From NCBI RefSeq assembly GCF_014202315.1, contig NZ_JACHGN010000029.1:62001-126000 (forward strand): a stretch of DNA of 64,000 nt, written 5' to 3'. The stretch comes from Thermocatellispora tengchongensis (lineage in GTDB: Bacteria; Actinomycetota; Actinomycetes; Streptosporangiales; Streptosporangiaceae). The translations under genes and the position numbers were made by a program. How positions within the stretch are numbered: position 1 is the stretch's first letter; every line of letters begins with the position of its first letter. Below, in pieces: positions 29,308 through 38,094 of the stretch. The notes beneath the pieces were generated by a model. That model did not search any database, was not told the origin of the DNA, and saw only the letters and a program-made list of their open reading frames with translations.

Positions 29308-29337
29308 AGTAGACACCGCGCATCCCGACATTAGCAA
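29308..29337 (-). promoter_or_regulatory. Promoter of array member 5
   Basis: Minus strand: TTGCTA, 18-bp spacer, TCTACT. The upstream CGTAAAGAA element (plus strand, 29347-29355) is only 9 bp from the -35, about one helical turn nearer than in members 2-4. Confidence 0.62.
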
Positions 29338-29510
29338 GCGAATAGCCGTAAAGAAAAACCAATAGCGGGAGGGGCGGACAATGGCTCTCGAATACGACAT
29401 TTGGAGCAGGCATACAAGGGCAAACCGGACACGGAGTCGCCGAATCTCCCGGGGGGATAAACCATCCCATGGAGGGTTGTAAATCGTCGAACCACCCCTA
29501 AACACAAAAA

Positions 29511-29530
29511 GCCGCGACTGACGTCGCGGC
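29511..29530 (-). terminator. Isolated intrinsic terminator without an upstream gene
   Basis: GCCGCGAC-TGAC-GTCGCGGC is a perfect 8-bp hairpin followed on the minus strand by TTTTT, one of the best-formed intrinsic terminators here. The nearest minus-strand gene upstream is ~950 bp away and has its own terminator. Confidence 0.75.
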
Positions 29531-29884
29531 GACCAAAAAGACGAATATGCGGATTCGATGAAATGGCTGCGGAGTGAGCCCTCTCCCCTCCGCCGACCGG
29601 TCAGCGGGAGAAAGCGGCGACGGGACGTCCCCGGTGGCGCGACCCGGATGGGGCCCGGTCAGGGAGCGCCCGGACAATGGCGGGGCCTACCGCGGAGGGA
29701 GATGAGCGTGCCGCGTAGCGGCGGGCGGGCCCGGAGCCGAGAGGACAGGGCGTCCTGGTTCGGGGGAGCCGCGATGCCGGACGCGTGCGTCCCCCGCCGG
29801 CGCCGGTCCACGCGACGGCAACCCTGTGCCGTCGCCGGTCCACACGACGGCAACCCTGTGCCGGCGCCGGCGCGGCGCGTGCGT

Positions 29885-30055
29885 CCCCACCGACCACACG
29901 ACCACGCCACACGAACCCCGCGCCCACGCCACGCCCGACGCCCGCATCCCCACCGACCACACGACCACGCCACACGAACCCCGCGCCCACGCCACGCCCG
30001 ACGCGCGCATCCCCACCGACCGCAGGACCAGGCGATGGGAACCCCGTGCCCGTGT
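29885..30055. repeat. 63-bp tandem repeat, 2.7 copies
   Basis: Units start at 29885, 29948 and 30011 (each opening CCCCACCGACC). The first two are nearly identical and the third decays after ~12 bp. The period equals 21 codons, but no frame looks like protein. Confidence 0.88.
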
Positions 30056-30436
30056 CGCACGACTCTCGATGGTGGTCTCTCGCCGACCGGCCCCCCATGG
30101 GTGGGACGGTTGGCGGCACCGGCAGGTGATCCGGCGATCGGCGATCGGGCGATTGGGCACGGCCCTCGCCGATCCCGTTCTCGGCCCGGTCCCTCCCCCG
30201 ATCAGGCGGGATGAAGTGGAAACGGTGCGATGATCGGCCATCGGCCGCCGCGGGCTGAGGCCCCCGGGGAAAAGCCCACGGGATGTGCGTCGCCGGGTGG
30301 CCGGGTGTCCCGTGCACAGGTGAGGGCGGAATGGCGGTTCGGGGCGGTGTGCGAGGCCGGGGAGGGGGGCGAAGAACGCGTACCGCCGTAATGTGCGGCG
30401 AGGACCGCACATGCGCCTTCGCCCCTGCCACCGGCC

Positions 30437-30468
30437 GGAAGGACCGGCGCCGCCGCACCGGTCCTTCC
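30437..30468 (-). terminator. Terminator of the SxN-repeat protein gene
   Basis: A perfect 11-bp stem (GGAAGGACCGG / CCGGTCCTTCC) with a 10-nt loop, 11 bp after the stop codon. Confidence 0.85.
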
Positions 30469-30479
30469 TCGAACTCCGG

Positions 30480-31331
30480 TCAGTCGGCGTAGTTCCGGGA
30501 CTTGTCGTCGTGCTTGTCCCAGGACTTGTCGTCGTGCTTGTCCCGGGACTTGTCGCCGTGCTCGTTCCAGGACTTGTCGTTGTCCTTGTTCCAGGACTCC
30601 TCGTTCCAGGACTCCTTGTTGTCCTTGTTCCAGGACTCCTCGTTGTCCTTGTTGTAGGACTCCTCGTTCCAGGACTCCTTGTTGCCCTTGTTGAGGGACT
30701 CCTCGTTGAAGGACAGCTTGTTGTCGTCGTTGAACGACTCCTTGCTGTCCTTGTTCAGCGACTCCTCGTTGAAGGAGAGCTTGTTGTCCTCGTTGTAGGA
30801 CTGCGTGTTGTACGCGTCCTTGTAGTACGAGTTCTTGTTGCCCTTCTTCGACTCGTCCTTGTGGAAGGACTTCTTGTTGTAGGCGTCGTCGTAGTAGGAG
30901 TCCTCGTTGTAGGCGTCCTTGTTGTAGGCGTCGTCGTTCAGCGAGGACTTGTTGTGCGACTTGTCGGTGTTGTACGCGTCAATGTCGTCGTTGTAGGACT
31001 TCTTGTTGAAGGAGTGCTTGTTCAGCGAGTCCTTGTTGAACGACTCCTTGTTGAAGGACTCCTTGTTGAAGGAGTCCTCATTGTAGACGACGGTAACGCA
31101 CTTGTTGTCCTGCTTGTCGCCGTCCTTCGGCTTGAGGATGCCCTCGAACTCCAGGCCCACGAAGGCGGGAGTGCTGTCGTTCGTGGCGCCGCAGAAGTGG
31201 ACGTGGTAAGTCTTGTCCGGAGCACTCGCGTGCTTCTTGGGCTCGGGCTTCGGTTCGGCATAGGCCTGGGCGGCGCAGGCGACGCCGAGAACGGCGGAAA
31301 CCGCGCCGGCGACTGCCAGCTTCTTAATCAT
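30480..31331 (-). CDS. Secreted protein with ~200-residue S-[FYWL]-N-[KE]-[DE] repeats
   Basis: A 283-residue precursor; MIKKLAVAGAVSAVLGVACA begins a signal peptide cleaved near AYA (residue 25). A short N-terminal domain (26-84) holds Cys47 and Cys78, a possible disulphide. From residue ~86 to the end the chain is a five-residue repeat such as SFNKE, SLNKD, SYNDD and SWNEE. Near the C-terminus it shifts to ten-residue units (SWNKDNKE) and finally SxDKHDDK. Aromatics change from Phe/Tyr to Trp toward the C-terminus. Pentapeptide-repeat proteins have a different register (A[DN]Lxx). I do not recognise the family. Composition suggests an extracellular matrix, ice/water-binding or metal-binding protein; none is proven. 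Confidence 0.85.
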   Translation of the reverse strand: MIKKLAVAGAVSAVLGVACAAQAYAEPKPEPKKHASAPDKTYHVHFCGATNDSTPAFVGLEFEGILKPKDGDKQDNKCVTVVYNEDSFNKESFNKESFNKDSLNKHSFNKKSYNDDIDAYNTDKSHNKSSLNDDAYNKDAYNEDSYYDDAYNKKSFHKDESKKGNKNSYYKDAYNTQSYNEDNKLSFNEESLNKDSKESFNDDNKLSFNEESLNKGNKESWNEESYNKDNEESWNKDNKESWNEESWNKDNDKSWNEHGDKSRDKHDDKSWDKHDDKSRNYAD

Positions 31332-31652
31332 GGTTATATGACTCCACAGCTCATGCTGGTCGGGCGGGGAATGATCGCGGTATTCATTCCGGATCATCGG
31401 CCCGCCGAATTACTTCCGGGGTCATCAATACCGCTCGCGCCGACTTGATAAACAGCCGCGGCGTTTGTCCGATCATGGGGCATTGCCGGGCGTTTACGTC
31501 ATCGCTGCCGTGACGTCAGGGAAGAATCATCACTTGCCAGCAAAAGAGCGCCAATTTCCGATTTGGGAGCTATGTCCGGCTACTCTCCCGCGTGAGGCCG
31601 CCCCGTGGGCCGTCCGGATGGTGACAGCGACTGCCGCGATAGCGTCGAGGGC
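31332..31652. other. Divergent upstream region of the repeat protein and methyltransferase
   Basis: This 321-bp region is AT-rich near the repeat-protein start and contains TGACGTCA (31511-31518), with a TACGTCA half-copy just before it. No gene is supported. Confidence 0.55.
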
Positions 31653-32900
31653 ATGAACCTTGACGGATTTCTGGAGCTTCTGACATCCCCCGGGCAGCTA
31701 GCGTTGGCCCGGGCCGAGGAACTCACGTCGAGGCACACCCCCGTGACTGCGGCGAGCCTGCTGCGCCGTGACCACTCCGCCGAGCTGGTCTCGGCGGCGC
31801 TGACGCAGGCCCAGTTGCGCGCGCGGGCGGCCGTCAAGTTCGGCGCCGCCGCCGCCCGCATGTACTTCACCCCCGACGGCCTGGAACAGGCCACCCGCGC
31901 CGAGGTCGCCGCCCACCGCGCCCGCAGGCTGGCCGGGGCCGCGGGCGCAAGTGGAGCCGGGGGCCGAGGGCGCGTGGCCGACCTGTGCTGCGGCATCGGA
32001 GGCGATCTGCTGGCGCTGGCCGCGGCCGGGTGCGCGGTGGAGGGGTTCGAGCGCGACGAGCTGACCGCCGCCGTCGCCCGCGCCAACATCGAGGCGCTGG
32101 GCCTGTCCGGCGCGGCCACCGTACGTACGGCCGGCGCGGCGGAGGCCGACCCGGGCCGCTACGACGCCGTCTTCATCGACCCGGCGCGGCGCACCTCCGC
32201 GCGGCGGGTGTTCGACCCCATGGCCTACTCGCCCCCCTGGCCCGAGGTGATGGAGATCGCGGCGGCGGCGCCGGCCGCCTGCGTCAAGGCCGCCCCCGGG
32301 CTGCCGTACGAGTTCGTGCCCGAGGGCGCCGAGGTCGAGTGGGTGTCGTACCGGGGCGAGGTGAAGGAGGCGGCGATCTGGCTGGGCGCCGCCGTTCCGG
32401 AGCACGCGCCCGAGGCGGGGACCGGCGGGTTCCTGCGCCGGGCCACGTTGCAGCCCTCCGGCGTGACTCTGACGGGCGGCGGCGAGCCGCGGCAGGCCGA
32501 GCGGGGACCGGCCGGCAGGTATCTGTACGAGCCCGACGGCGCCGCGATCCGCGCCCATCTGGTGGCCGAGGTGGCCGACATCGTACGGGGGCGGCTGCTC
32601 GACCCGCACATCGCCTACATAACCGGAGATGAGCCCGTATCCACGCCATGGGCATCCTGCTATGAAATATTGGAGATGATGCCTTTTTCCGGGAAAAGGC
32701 TCCGAGCCGCGCTCCGCGAACGCAACGTCGGCACCGTCACCATCAAGAAGCGCGGCTCCGCCGTGGACATCGAACGCCTGCGCCGCGACCTGCGCCTTTC
32801 CGGCGACGAATCGCTCGTCGTGGTCCTCACCCGGATCGACGACAAGCCGTACGCGCTGCTGTGCGCCCCGGTCGTGCCCGCGAATGCCACCGCCAATTAG
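31653..32900 (+). CDS. Class I SAM methyltransferase with THUMP-like C-terminus
   Basis: A 415-residue protein. Residues ~100-200 are a Rossmann methyltransferase: VADLCCGIGGDLLALA (SAM motif I), FERDELTAAVARANIEALGL, and DAVFIDPARRTSARRV at the catalytic-loop position. The C-terminal ~70 residues (GKRLRAALRERNVGTVTIKKRG, then LVVVLTRIDDKPYALL) match the THUMP-like domain of a bacterial family of putative RNA methyltransferases. The N-terminal helical segment is conserved in that family. Substrate is unknown; an RNA is likely. ATG 31653 gives the expected N-terminus. Confidence 0.88.
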   Translation: MNLDGFLELLTSPGQLALARAEELTSRHTPVTAASLLRRDHSAELVSAALTQAQLRARAAVKFGAAAARMYFTPDGLEQATRAEVAAHRARRLAGAAGASGAGGRGRVADLCCGIGGDLLALAAAGCAVEGFERDELTAAVARANIEALGLSGAATVRTAGAAEADPGRYDAVFIDPARRTSARRVFDPMAYSPPWPEVMEIAAAAPAACVKAAPGLPYEFVPEGAEVEWVSYRGEVKEAAIWLGAAVPEHAPEAGTGGFLRRATLQPSGVTLTGGGEPRQAERGPAGRYLYEPDGAAIRAHLVAEVADIVRGRLLDPHIAYITGDEPVSTPWASCYEILEMMPFSGKRLRAALRERNVGTVTIKKRGSAVDIERLRRDLRLSGDESLVVVLTRIDDKPYALLCAPVVPANATAN

Positions 32901-33041
32901 GACAATTCCCTGGCAATCAGCACCTTTTTCAGTACCGCGGTAATGCCGAGTACCCACCCACTAAAGTGCTGACCCACGACGCCATCCGTCACCGAGGGCG
33001 GCCCCTGCTGTCCGGCCGCCCCGCCAGCCGAGGAGCTTCCG

Positions 33042-34652
33042 GTGGACCACTCCAACCACACCCTGCTCCAGTCGGGGAGCCCCAACGGCGCGATCTCCGA
33101 CCGCATGCGCGAGCTGCTCGCGCGTGCCGCGCAGGACCACGTCTACGAGCAGCGCACCCAGGGCGCCGTGCTCGACGAGATCAGGCAGCGGCTGGAGGGC
33201 ATGGAGTGGCTGCTGCGCGAGCTGCGCGAACGCGAGCTTGGCGGCCTGGGCGGCATGCTCGAATCCGTCAGCGGCCGAATCGACGGCCTGGCCAGCCGCC
33301 CGCCGTCCTGGGCCGAGGGGCTGGCCCAGCACGTCGAGGCCGTGCGCGACCACGTGGACGCCGTGGGCGACCGGGTCGGCATGGTCGGCGACCGGGTGGG
33401 CGCGGTCGGCGAGCAGGTCAAGCCGCTCGCCGAGCTGCCCAGCCTGTGGGCCGACATCGGCACGGTCGGCGAGACCATGGAACACGCCCTGTCCCGGCTC
33501 CAGGCCGTCGCAGAGACCACCCAGGCCATCTCCCAGGGCATGGGCGACTTCGCCGGCCGCCTCGGCCGCCTGCAGAACAGCATGGAGGCCGCGGCCACCC
33601 GCTTCACCCGGCTCGACAAGTCGCTGGCCGACCTGAGCGCCCGCACCGAGCAGGTGGAGACCGGCCTGCGCGAGCTGTCCGGGCGGGTCGAGACCGGCAT
33701 GCGCGACCTGGCGGGCGAGGTCGAGACCGGCATGCGCGGCCTGGCCGGGGGCGTCGAGGCCACGGTGCGCGACCTGTCCGGCCGGATGGAGACCGATCTG
33801 CGCGAGCTGTCCGGACGGGTGGAGACGGGCCTGGGCGACCTGGGCGAGGCGACCGGCCGGATGGAGACCGGTCTGCGCGAGCTGTCCGGACGGACCGAGA
33901 GCGGCCTGAGCGAGCTGAGCGGGCGGGTCGAGAGCGGTCTGAGCGCGCTGTCCGGACGGGTCGAGAACGGTCTGAGCGCCCTGTCCGGGCGGGTCGAGGA
34001 CGGCCTGGGCGACCTGGGCGAGGTGACCGGGCGGGTCGAGAGCGGCATGCGTGAGATGTCCGCGCAGGCCGCGTCCGCCGCCGAGGCCGCCCAGACCCGC
34101 CTGGCCCGGCTCGACGACCGCACCGAGCAGGCCGCCGCCCGCCTGCAGGCGCTCGACGGCGGTCTGACCGCGGTGGCCGAGCAGGTCACCGCGCTCGACT
34201 CCCGGGTCGGCGGCGTGGAGGGCCGCGTCGTGGAGGTCTGCGACCGCCACGACGCCCGCTTCGACACGATCGACGCCCAGCTCGCCGCCCTCTCCTCCCG
34301 GGCCGAGGCCGCGACCGAGCACCTGGAGGCGGTCGATGACCGGGTGGAGGCCGTCAACCAGCGGGTCGGCCAGCTCCCGGCCACGCTGAACATCCGCGAA
34401 CGGGTGAGCGAGCTGCTCGCCAGCCAGACCGACGACCACGTCAAGCGCTTCGACGCCCTGGCCGAGGCCGCCCGCACCCTCACCGAGGCCGTGCACGACC
34501 GCCCCGACCGCGAGCAGCTCGCCAAGGCCCTCAGCGAGATCGTCGATCCGGCCCACGCCGACATCAGCCGCCGCCTGAGCGCCCTGGAGGAGACCATGCT
34601 CGCCCTGGCCGAGGCCCTGCTGCGCCCCTCCCGCCCCGCCTCCAAGGACTGA
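33042..34652 (+). CDS. Long coiled-coil protein with 11-residue repeats
   Basis: A 536-residue soluble protein, GTG start with GAGGAG ~6 nt upstream. No signal peptide or membrane helix is visible. Residues ~30-70 form a charged helix (DEIRQRLEGMEWLLRELRER). Residues ~203-343 carry about a dozen hendecad units of the type SGRVETGLREL, and heptad-like segments follow to the end. Nearly the whole chain should be helical. I do not recognise a family; hendecad helices occur in polar-growth scaffolds, phage tail proteins and membrane-surface binders. A hairpin terminator follows at once. The receptor kinase gene 210 bp downstream may be functionally linked, which is inference. Confidence 0.75.
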   Translation: MDHSNHTLLQSGSPNGAISDRMRELLARAAQDHVYEQRTQGAVLDEIRQRLEGMEWLLRELRERELGGLGGMLESVSGRIDGLASRPPSWAEGLAQHVEAVRDHVDAVGDRVGMVGDRVGAVGEQVKPLAELPSLWADIGTVGETMEHALSRLQAVAETTQAISQGMGDFAGRLGRLQNSMEAAATRFTRLDKSLADLSARTEQVETGLRELSGRVETGMRDLAGEVETGMRGLAGGVEATVRDLSGRMETDLRELSGRVETGLGDLGEATGRMETGLRELSGRTESGLSELSGRVESGLSALSGRVENGLSALSGRVEDGLGDLGEVTGRVESGMREMSAQAASAAEAAQTRLARLDDRTEQAAARLQALDGGLTAVAEQVTALDSRVGGVEGRVVEVCDRHDARFDTIDAQLAALSSRAEAATEHLEAVDDRVEAVNQRVGQLPATLNIRERVSELLASQTDDHVKRFDALAEAARTLTEAVHDRPDREQLAKALSEIVDPAHADISRRLSALEETMLALAEALLRPSRPASKD

Positions 34653-34653
34653 C

Positions 34654-34685
34654 CCCGCGTCCTTTGCACGCGCAAGGAACGCGGG
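34654..34685 (+). terminator. Terminator of the coiled-coil gene
   Basis: CCCGCGTCCTTTGC pairs imperfectly with GCAAGGAACGCGGG around a 4-nt loop, starting just after the stop codon. Confidence 0.65.
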
Positions 34686-34865
34686 CCGGCCGCGTCACGA
34701 CAGCTCGCCGGGCGACACCCGGGCATGGCCCGCCTGACCTGGACCGGCCGGGGCGGCGGGCCGCGGTGAGCGCCCGCGAGGCCCGCGTTCCCGGCCGGTG
34801 GCGAGGCCGTGCGGGATAGCCTGGGCCACGACGTGGAGATCGTCGTGAGGTGACGGGGTGAGTCG

Positions 34866-36572
34866 GTGGCGGACCCTCGGGTGGTGGGCTTGGACAGTCC
34901 AGGACACATCGGTGAGCATCGGGTCATGCGGCTGCTCGGCGAGGGCGGGCAGGGCGCGGTCTACCTGGCGGAGCCGCCCGCCGGGGGACGGGTGGCGATC
35001 AAGGTGCTGCACGCGCGGCTCGCCGCCGACCCGGAGATCCGGCGCCGGTTCCTGCGCGAGGCGGAGGTCGCCGCCAGTGTCGCGCCGTTCTGCACGGCGC
35101 GGGTGATCGGCACCGGGATGCTGGACGGGCGGCCGTACATCGTCAGCGAGTACGTCCCCGGCCCCTCGCTGGCCGACCTGGTACGCGACGACGGGCCGCG
35201 CAGCGGGGGCGGGCTGGACCGGTTGGCCATCAGCAGCCTGACCGCGCTGGCCTCGATCCACCGCGCCGGGATCGTGCACCGCGACTTCAAGCCGGGCAAC
35301 GTGATCCTCGGCCCCGAGGGCCCGGTCGTGATCGACTTCGGCATCGCCCGCACGCTCGACGCGATGACCACGACCAACCACGTGACCGGCACCCCGGCGT
35401 ACATGTCGCCGGAACAGCTCAGCGACCAGCCGCTCACGCCCGCCTCGGACATGTTCTCCTGGGCGGGCACGATGGTGTTCGCGGCGACCGGGCGCACGGC
35501 CTTCCCCGGCGGCACCATCCCGGCGGTCCTGCACAACGTCCTGCACGGCGAGCCCGACCTGTCCGGGGTGCCGGAGCCGCTGCGCGCGATGGTGGCGGCC
35601 TGCCTGGCCAAGAACCCCGCCGACCGGCCGAGCGCCGAGCGCCTGCTGCGCGACCTCACCTCCGGCGGCGGCGTCGTGCCCCCCGGCGCCCCGGCCGAGC
35701 GTACGCTCGTGGACATGGCGCCGCCCGCCCTGTCGGCCGCGCCGACCGCGCCCTCGGCCGCGAACGCGGCGATCCCGCCGTTGAACGGGGCGACGCCGCG
35801 GCCCCGGCGCTCACGCGGGCCGCTGCTCGCGGCCGGGGCCGTGCTGGTCGCGCTGGCCGTGGCCGTGGGCGTGGGCGTGCTGCTCGTGCCGTCCTGGCTC
35901 GCCGGAGACGCGGGCAGCGGCGAGAAGGCCCAGGCCGGCCCGTCCGCCGTGGCCCCGCTGGTGATCGGCGACAAGGCGTACCCGGCGGTCGGCGCGGCCG
36001 ACGGCTTCGACGGGCCCGCCGGGGCCGGCTACGACGGCTACCAGCCCTTCGCCGGCGAGGCGCTGCCGGTGGTCAAGTCCGGCGGCGGCAGGCTCACCGG
36101 CGAGGGCACCGCGCCGTTCTACGGCTGGTTCGCCCTGCCCGCCGCGCCGTCCTCCGGCGACGCGGTCAGCCTGATCACCGTGGGCGGGTTCGCGGGCGCC
36201 GGCGAGGCGGAGGACAGCGTGTTCGCCGGCCTCGTCAAGGACCAGAACAACTACATCGGCGCCTGGTACAACAACACCCGCAAGGAGATCGGCATCGACG
36301 TGCGGGTCAACGGCGAGTTCCGCCACACCGCCAACAGCGCCGCCCTGTCGCTCGCGCCCGGAGACCGCCTCGCCCTGGTGCTGTCGGGCGGCACCACGGT
36401 CACCTCGTACGCCGAGACCGGCGGGTCGTGGCGGCGCCTGACCACGGTCGGCCTCGGCGACCTGCTGGCCACGCCGCAGGAGCGGGCGCTGTGGCGGCAC
36501 GGGTTCGCCCTGCGCGCCACGACCGGCACGATCGCCCTCGACTCCGCCGAGGGGCGCGGCGCCGCCGGGTGA
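34866..36572 (+). CDS. Receptor-type Ser/Thr protein kinase
   Basis: A complete 568-residue kinase with a GTG start. Glycine loop GEGGQG (25-30), VAIK Lys46, HRDFKPGN with catalytic Asp140, and DFG Asp157 are all present, so it should be active. A Pro/Ala-rich juxtamembrane linker leads to one membrane helix (about 317-344). The ~220-residue external domain (VADGFDGPAGAGYDGY, then GWFALPAAP and NNYIGAWYNN) looks like an all-beta, lectin/jelly-roll type ligand binder, but I do not identify the family. The kinase core is close to the one at the window start; the sensor domains differ. It ends 3 bp from the convergent tsaD. Confidence 0.92.
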   Translation: MADPRVVGLDSPGHIGEHRVMRLLGEGGQGAVYLAEPPAGGRVAIKVLHARLAADPEIRRRFLREAEVAASVAPFCTARVIGTGMLDGRPYIVSEYVPGPSLADLVRDDGPRSGGGLDRLAISSLTALASIHRAGIVHRDFKPGNVILGPEGPVVIDFGIARTLDAMTTTNHVTGTPAYMSPEQLSDQPLTPASDMFSWAGTMVFAATGRTAFPGGTIPAVLHNVLHGEPDLSGVPEPLRAMVAACLAKNPADRPSAERLLRDLTSGGGVVPPGAPAERTLVDMAPPALSAAPTAPSAANAAIPPLNGATPRPRRSRGPLLAAGAVLVALAVAVGVGVLLVPSWLAGDAGSGEKAQAGPSAVAPLVIGDKAYPAVGAADGFDGPAGAGYDGYQPFAGEALPVVKSGGGRLTGEGTAPFYGWFALPAAPSSGDAVSLITVGGFAGAGEAEDSVFAGLVKDQNNYIGAWYNNTRKEIGIDVRVNGEFRHTANSAALSLAPGDRLALVLSGGTTVTSYAETGGSWRRLTTVGLGDLLATPQERALWRHGFALRATTGTIALDSAEGRGAAG

Positions 36573-36575
36573 TCC

Positions 36576-37607
36576 TCAGACGTTCACGGTCGTGATCGGC
36601 ATGGAGGAGTCGGCGGGCAGGTCGTGCGCCGAGGGCGACACCCCGGCCGCCAGCAGGTCGGCGCCGAGCGCCGCCACCATCGCGCCGTTGTCGGTGCACA
36701 GGCCGGGCCGGGGCACGCGCAGCCGTACGCCCGCCGCGTCGCACCGCTCCTGCGCGAGCGCGCGCAGCCGGGAGTTGGCGGCCACACCGCCGCCGATGAG
36801 CAGGTCGTGCACGTCGTAGCGGCGGCAGGCGTCCAGGGCCTTGCGGGTCAGCACGTCCACCACAGCCTCCTGGAAGGACGCCGCGACGTCGGGCACGTGG
36901 ATCGTCTCACCCGCCGCCCGCTTCGCCTCGACCCAGCGGGCCACGGCGGTCTTCAGGCCGGAGAAGGAGAAGTCGAGCGTGCCGTCGTCGTACTTGCCGC
37001 GGGGGAAGGCCACGGCGGTGCCGGAGCCCTCGCGGGCGGCGCGGTCGATGTGCGGGCCGCCGGGGAACGGCAGGCCGAGCACCCGGGCCACCTTGTCGAA
37101 CGCCTCGCCCGCCGCGTCGTCCACGGTGGAGCCGAGCGAGATCACCTCGCGGGCGACGTCGGGCACGAGCAGCAGCGAGGAGTGCCCGCCGGAGACCAGC
37201 AGGGCGATGCACGGCCTCGGCAGCGGGCCGTGCTCCAGCTCGTCCACCGCGACGTGCGCGGCGAGGTGGTTCACGCCGTAGAGCGGGACGCCAAGCCCCA
37301 GCGCGTACGCCTTGGCCGCCGCGACGCCGACCAGCAGCGCGCCCGCGAGCCCGGGGCCGGCGGTGACGGCGACGGCGTCGATGTCGCCGAACTTCAGCCC
37401 CGCCTGCTCCAGCGCCCGCTCCACGGTGGGCGTCATCGCCTCCAGATGGGCCCGCGAGGCGACCTCGGGCACGACGCCGCCGAACCGGGCGTGCTCGTCC
37501 ACGCTGGACGCGATGGCGTTGGCCAGCAGCGTGTGACCGCGCACGATGCCGACGCCGGTCTCGTCGCAGGAGGTCTCGATGCCGAGCACCAGGGGTTCGT
37601 CAGTCAT
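36576..37607 (-). CDS. tsaD: tRNA N6-adenosine threonylcarbamoyltransferase TsaD
   Basis: A 343-residue catalytic subunit of the complex that transfers the threonylcarbamoyl group to A37 of tRNAs reading ANN codons. [12 protein letters not shown] opens the ASKHA fold, NHLAAHVAV supplies the metal-binding HxxxH, and [27 protein letters not shown] and [12 protein letters not shown] are in place. It overlaps rimI by 8 bp and is the last gene of the tsaB-rimI-tsaD cluster. Confidence 0.97.
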   Translation of the reverse strand: MTDEPLVLGIETSCDETGVGIVRGHTLLANAIASSVDEHARFGGVVPEVASRAHLEAMTPTVERALEQAGLKFGDIDAVAVTAGPGLAGALLVGVAAAKAYALGLGVPLYGVNHLAAHVAVDELEHGPLPRPCIALLVSGGHSSLLLVPDVAREVISLGSTVDDAAGEAFDKVARVLGLPFPGGPHIDRAAREGSGTAVAFPRGKYDDGTLDFSFSGLKTAVARWVEAKRAAGETIHVPDVAASFQEAVVDVLTRKALDACRRYDVHDLLIGGGVAANSRLRALAQERCDAAGVRLRVPRPGLCTDNGAMVAALGADLLAAGVSPSAHDLPADSSMPITTVNV

Positions 37608-38094
37608 GGAGCTTCCTCACCATCGTGATCGCGTCGGTGCCGTCCTCGTAGTAGCGGCGGCGTACGCCGATCTGCTCAAAGCCGAAGTGCTCATAGACGC
37701 CGCGGGCGACCGGGTTGTCGGCGCGCACCTCAAGGAAGACCGAGTGGGCGCCGCGGCGTCCGGCCTCGGCGAGCAGCTCGGCCAGCATCATGCCGCCGAT
37801 GCCGGTGCCCCGGTGCTCCGGGAGCACCGCGATGGTCTGCACGTCGGCCTGGTCGCCGGCCGCCGCCAGCCCGGCGTAGCCCACGATCTCGCCGCCGACC
37901 AGCGCCACGACGTAGTGCCTGGTGCGCGGCTGGTCGCTCAGCTCGCCGCGGAGCATGCCCTCGCTCCACGCGTCGGCCGGGAAGCAGGTGCGCTCGATCG
38001 CGAGCGCGGCCGGCAGGTCGTCCATGGTCATGCCGCGCAGGACCGCCGCGGCCCTGGGCCTGCCCGGGTCGCGCGCCTGGGGCGGTGGTGTCAC
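37600..38094 (-). CDS. rimI: Ribosomal-protein-alanine N-acetyltransferase RimI
   Basis: A 164-residue GNAT enzyme. [36 protein letters not shown] (acetyl-CoA loop) and [20 protein letters not shown] are the RimI signature; it acetylates the N-terminus of ribosomal protein S18 or similar targets. The GTG start overlaps the tsaB stop (GTGA), giving a ~20-residue N-terminal extension; an internal ATG at MTMDD is an alternative. Its place between tsaB and tsaD is conserved in actinomycetes. Confidence 0.93.
   Translation of the reverse strand: MTPPPQARDPGRPRAAAVLRGMTMDDLPAALAIERTCFPADAWSEGMLRGELSDQPRTRHYVVALVGGEIVGYAGLAAAGDQADVQTIAVLPEHRGTGIGGMMLAELLAEAGRRGAHSVFLEVRADNPVARGVYEHFGFEQIGVRRRYYEDGTDAITMVRKLHD

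Larger units (their letters stand above)
29242..30479. other. 1.2-kb gene-poor region with an orphan terminator and minisatellites
   Basis: Apart from the member 5 promoter I find no supported gene. Long frames exist on both strands but encode only Arg/Pro/Thr-rich sequence from the repeats. It contains an isolated T-tailed terminator, a 32-bp repeat pair (29803-29866), a 63-bp tandem repeat, and the terminator of the repeat-protein gene. Confidence 0.6.

Noticed and set aside
29601..30458. A 285-codon minus-strand frame in the gap beside the secreted-protein array
   Set aside because: It exists because the 63-bp repeat is a multiple of three and very GC-rich; the product is Arg/Pro-rich, all other frames are open too, and no start signal is visible.
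30480..31331. Pentapeptide-repeat protein (MfpA/Qnr type)
   Set aside because: The five-residue period is present but the A[DN]Lxx pattern is not, and the protein is secreted.
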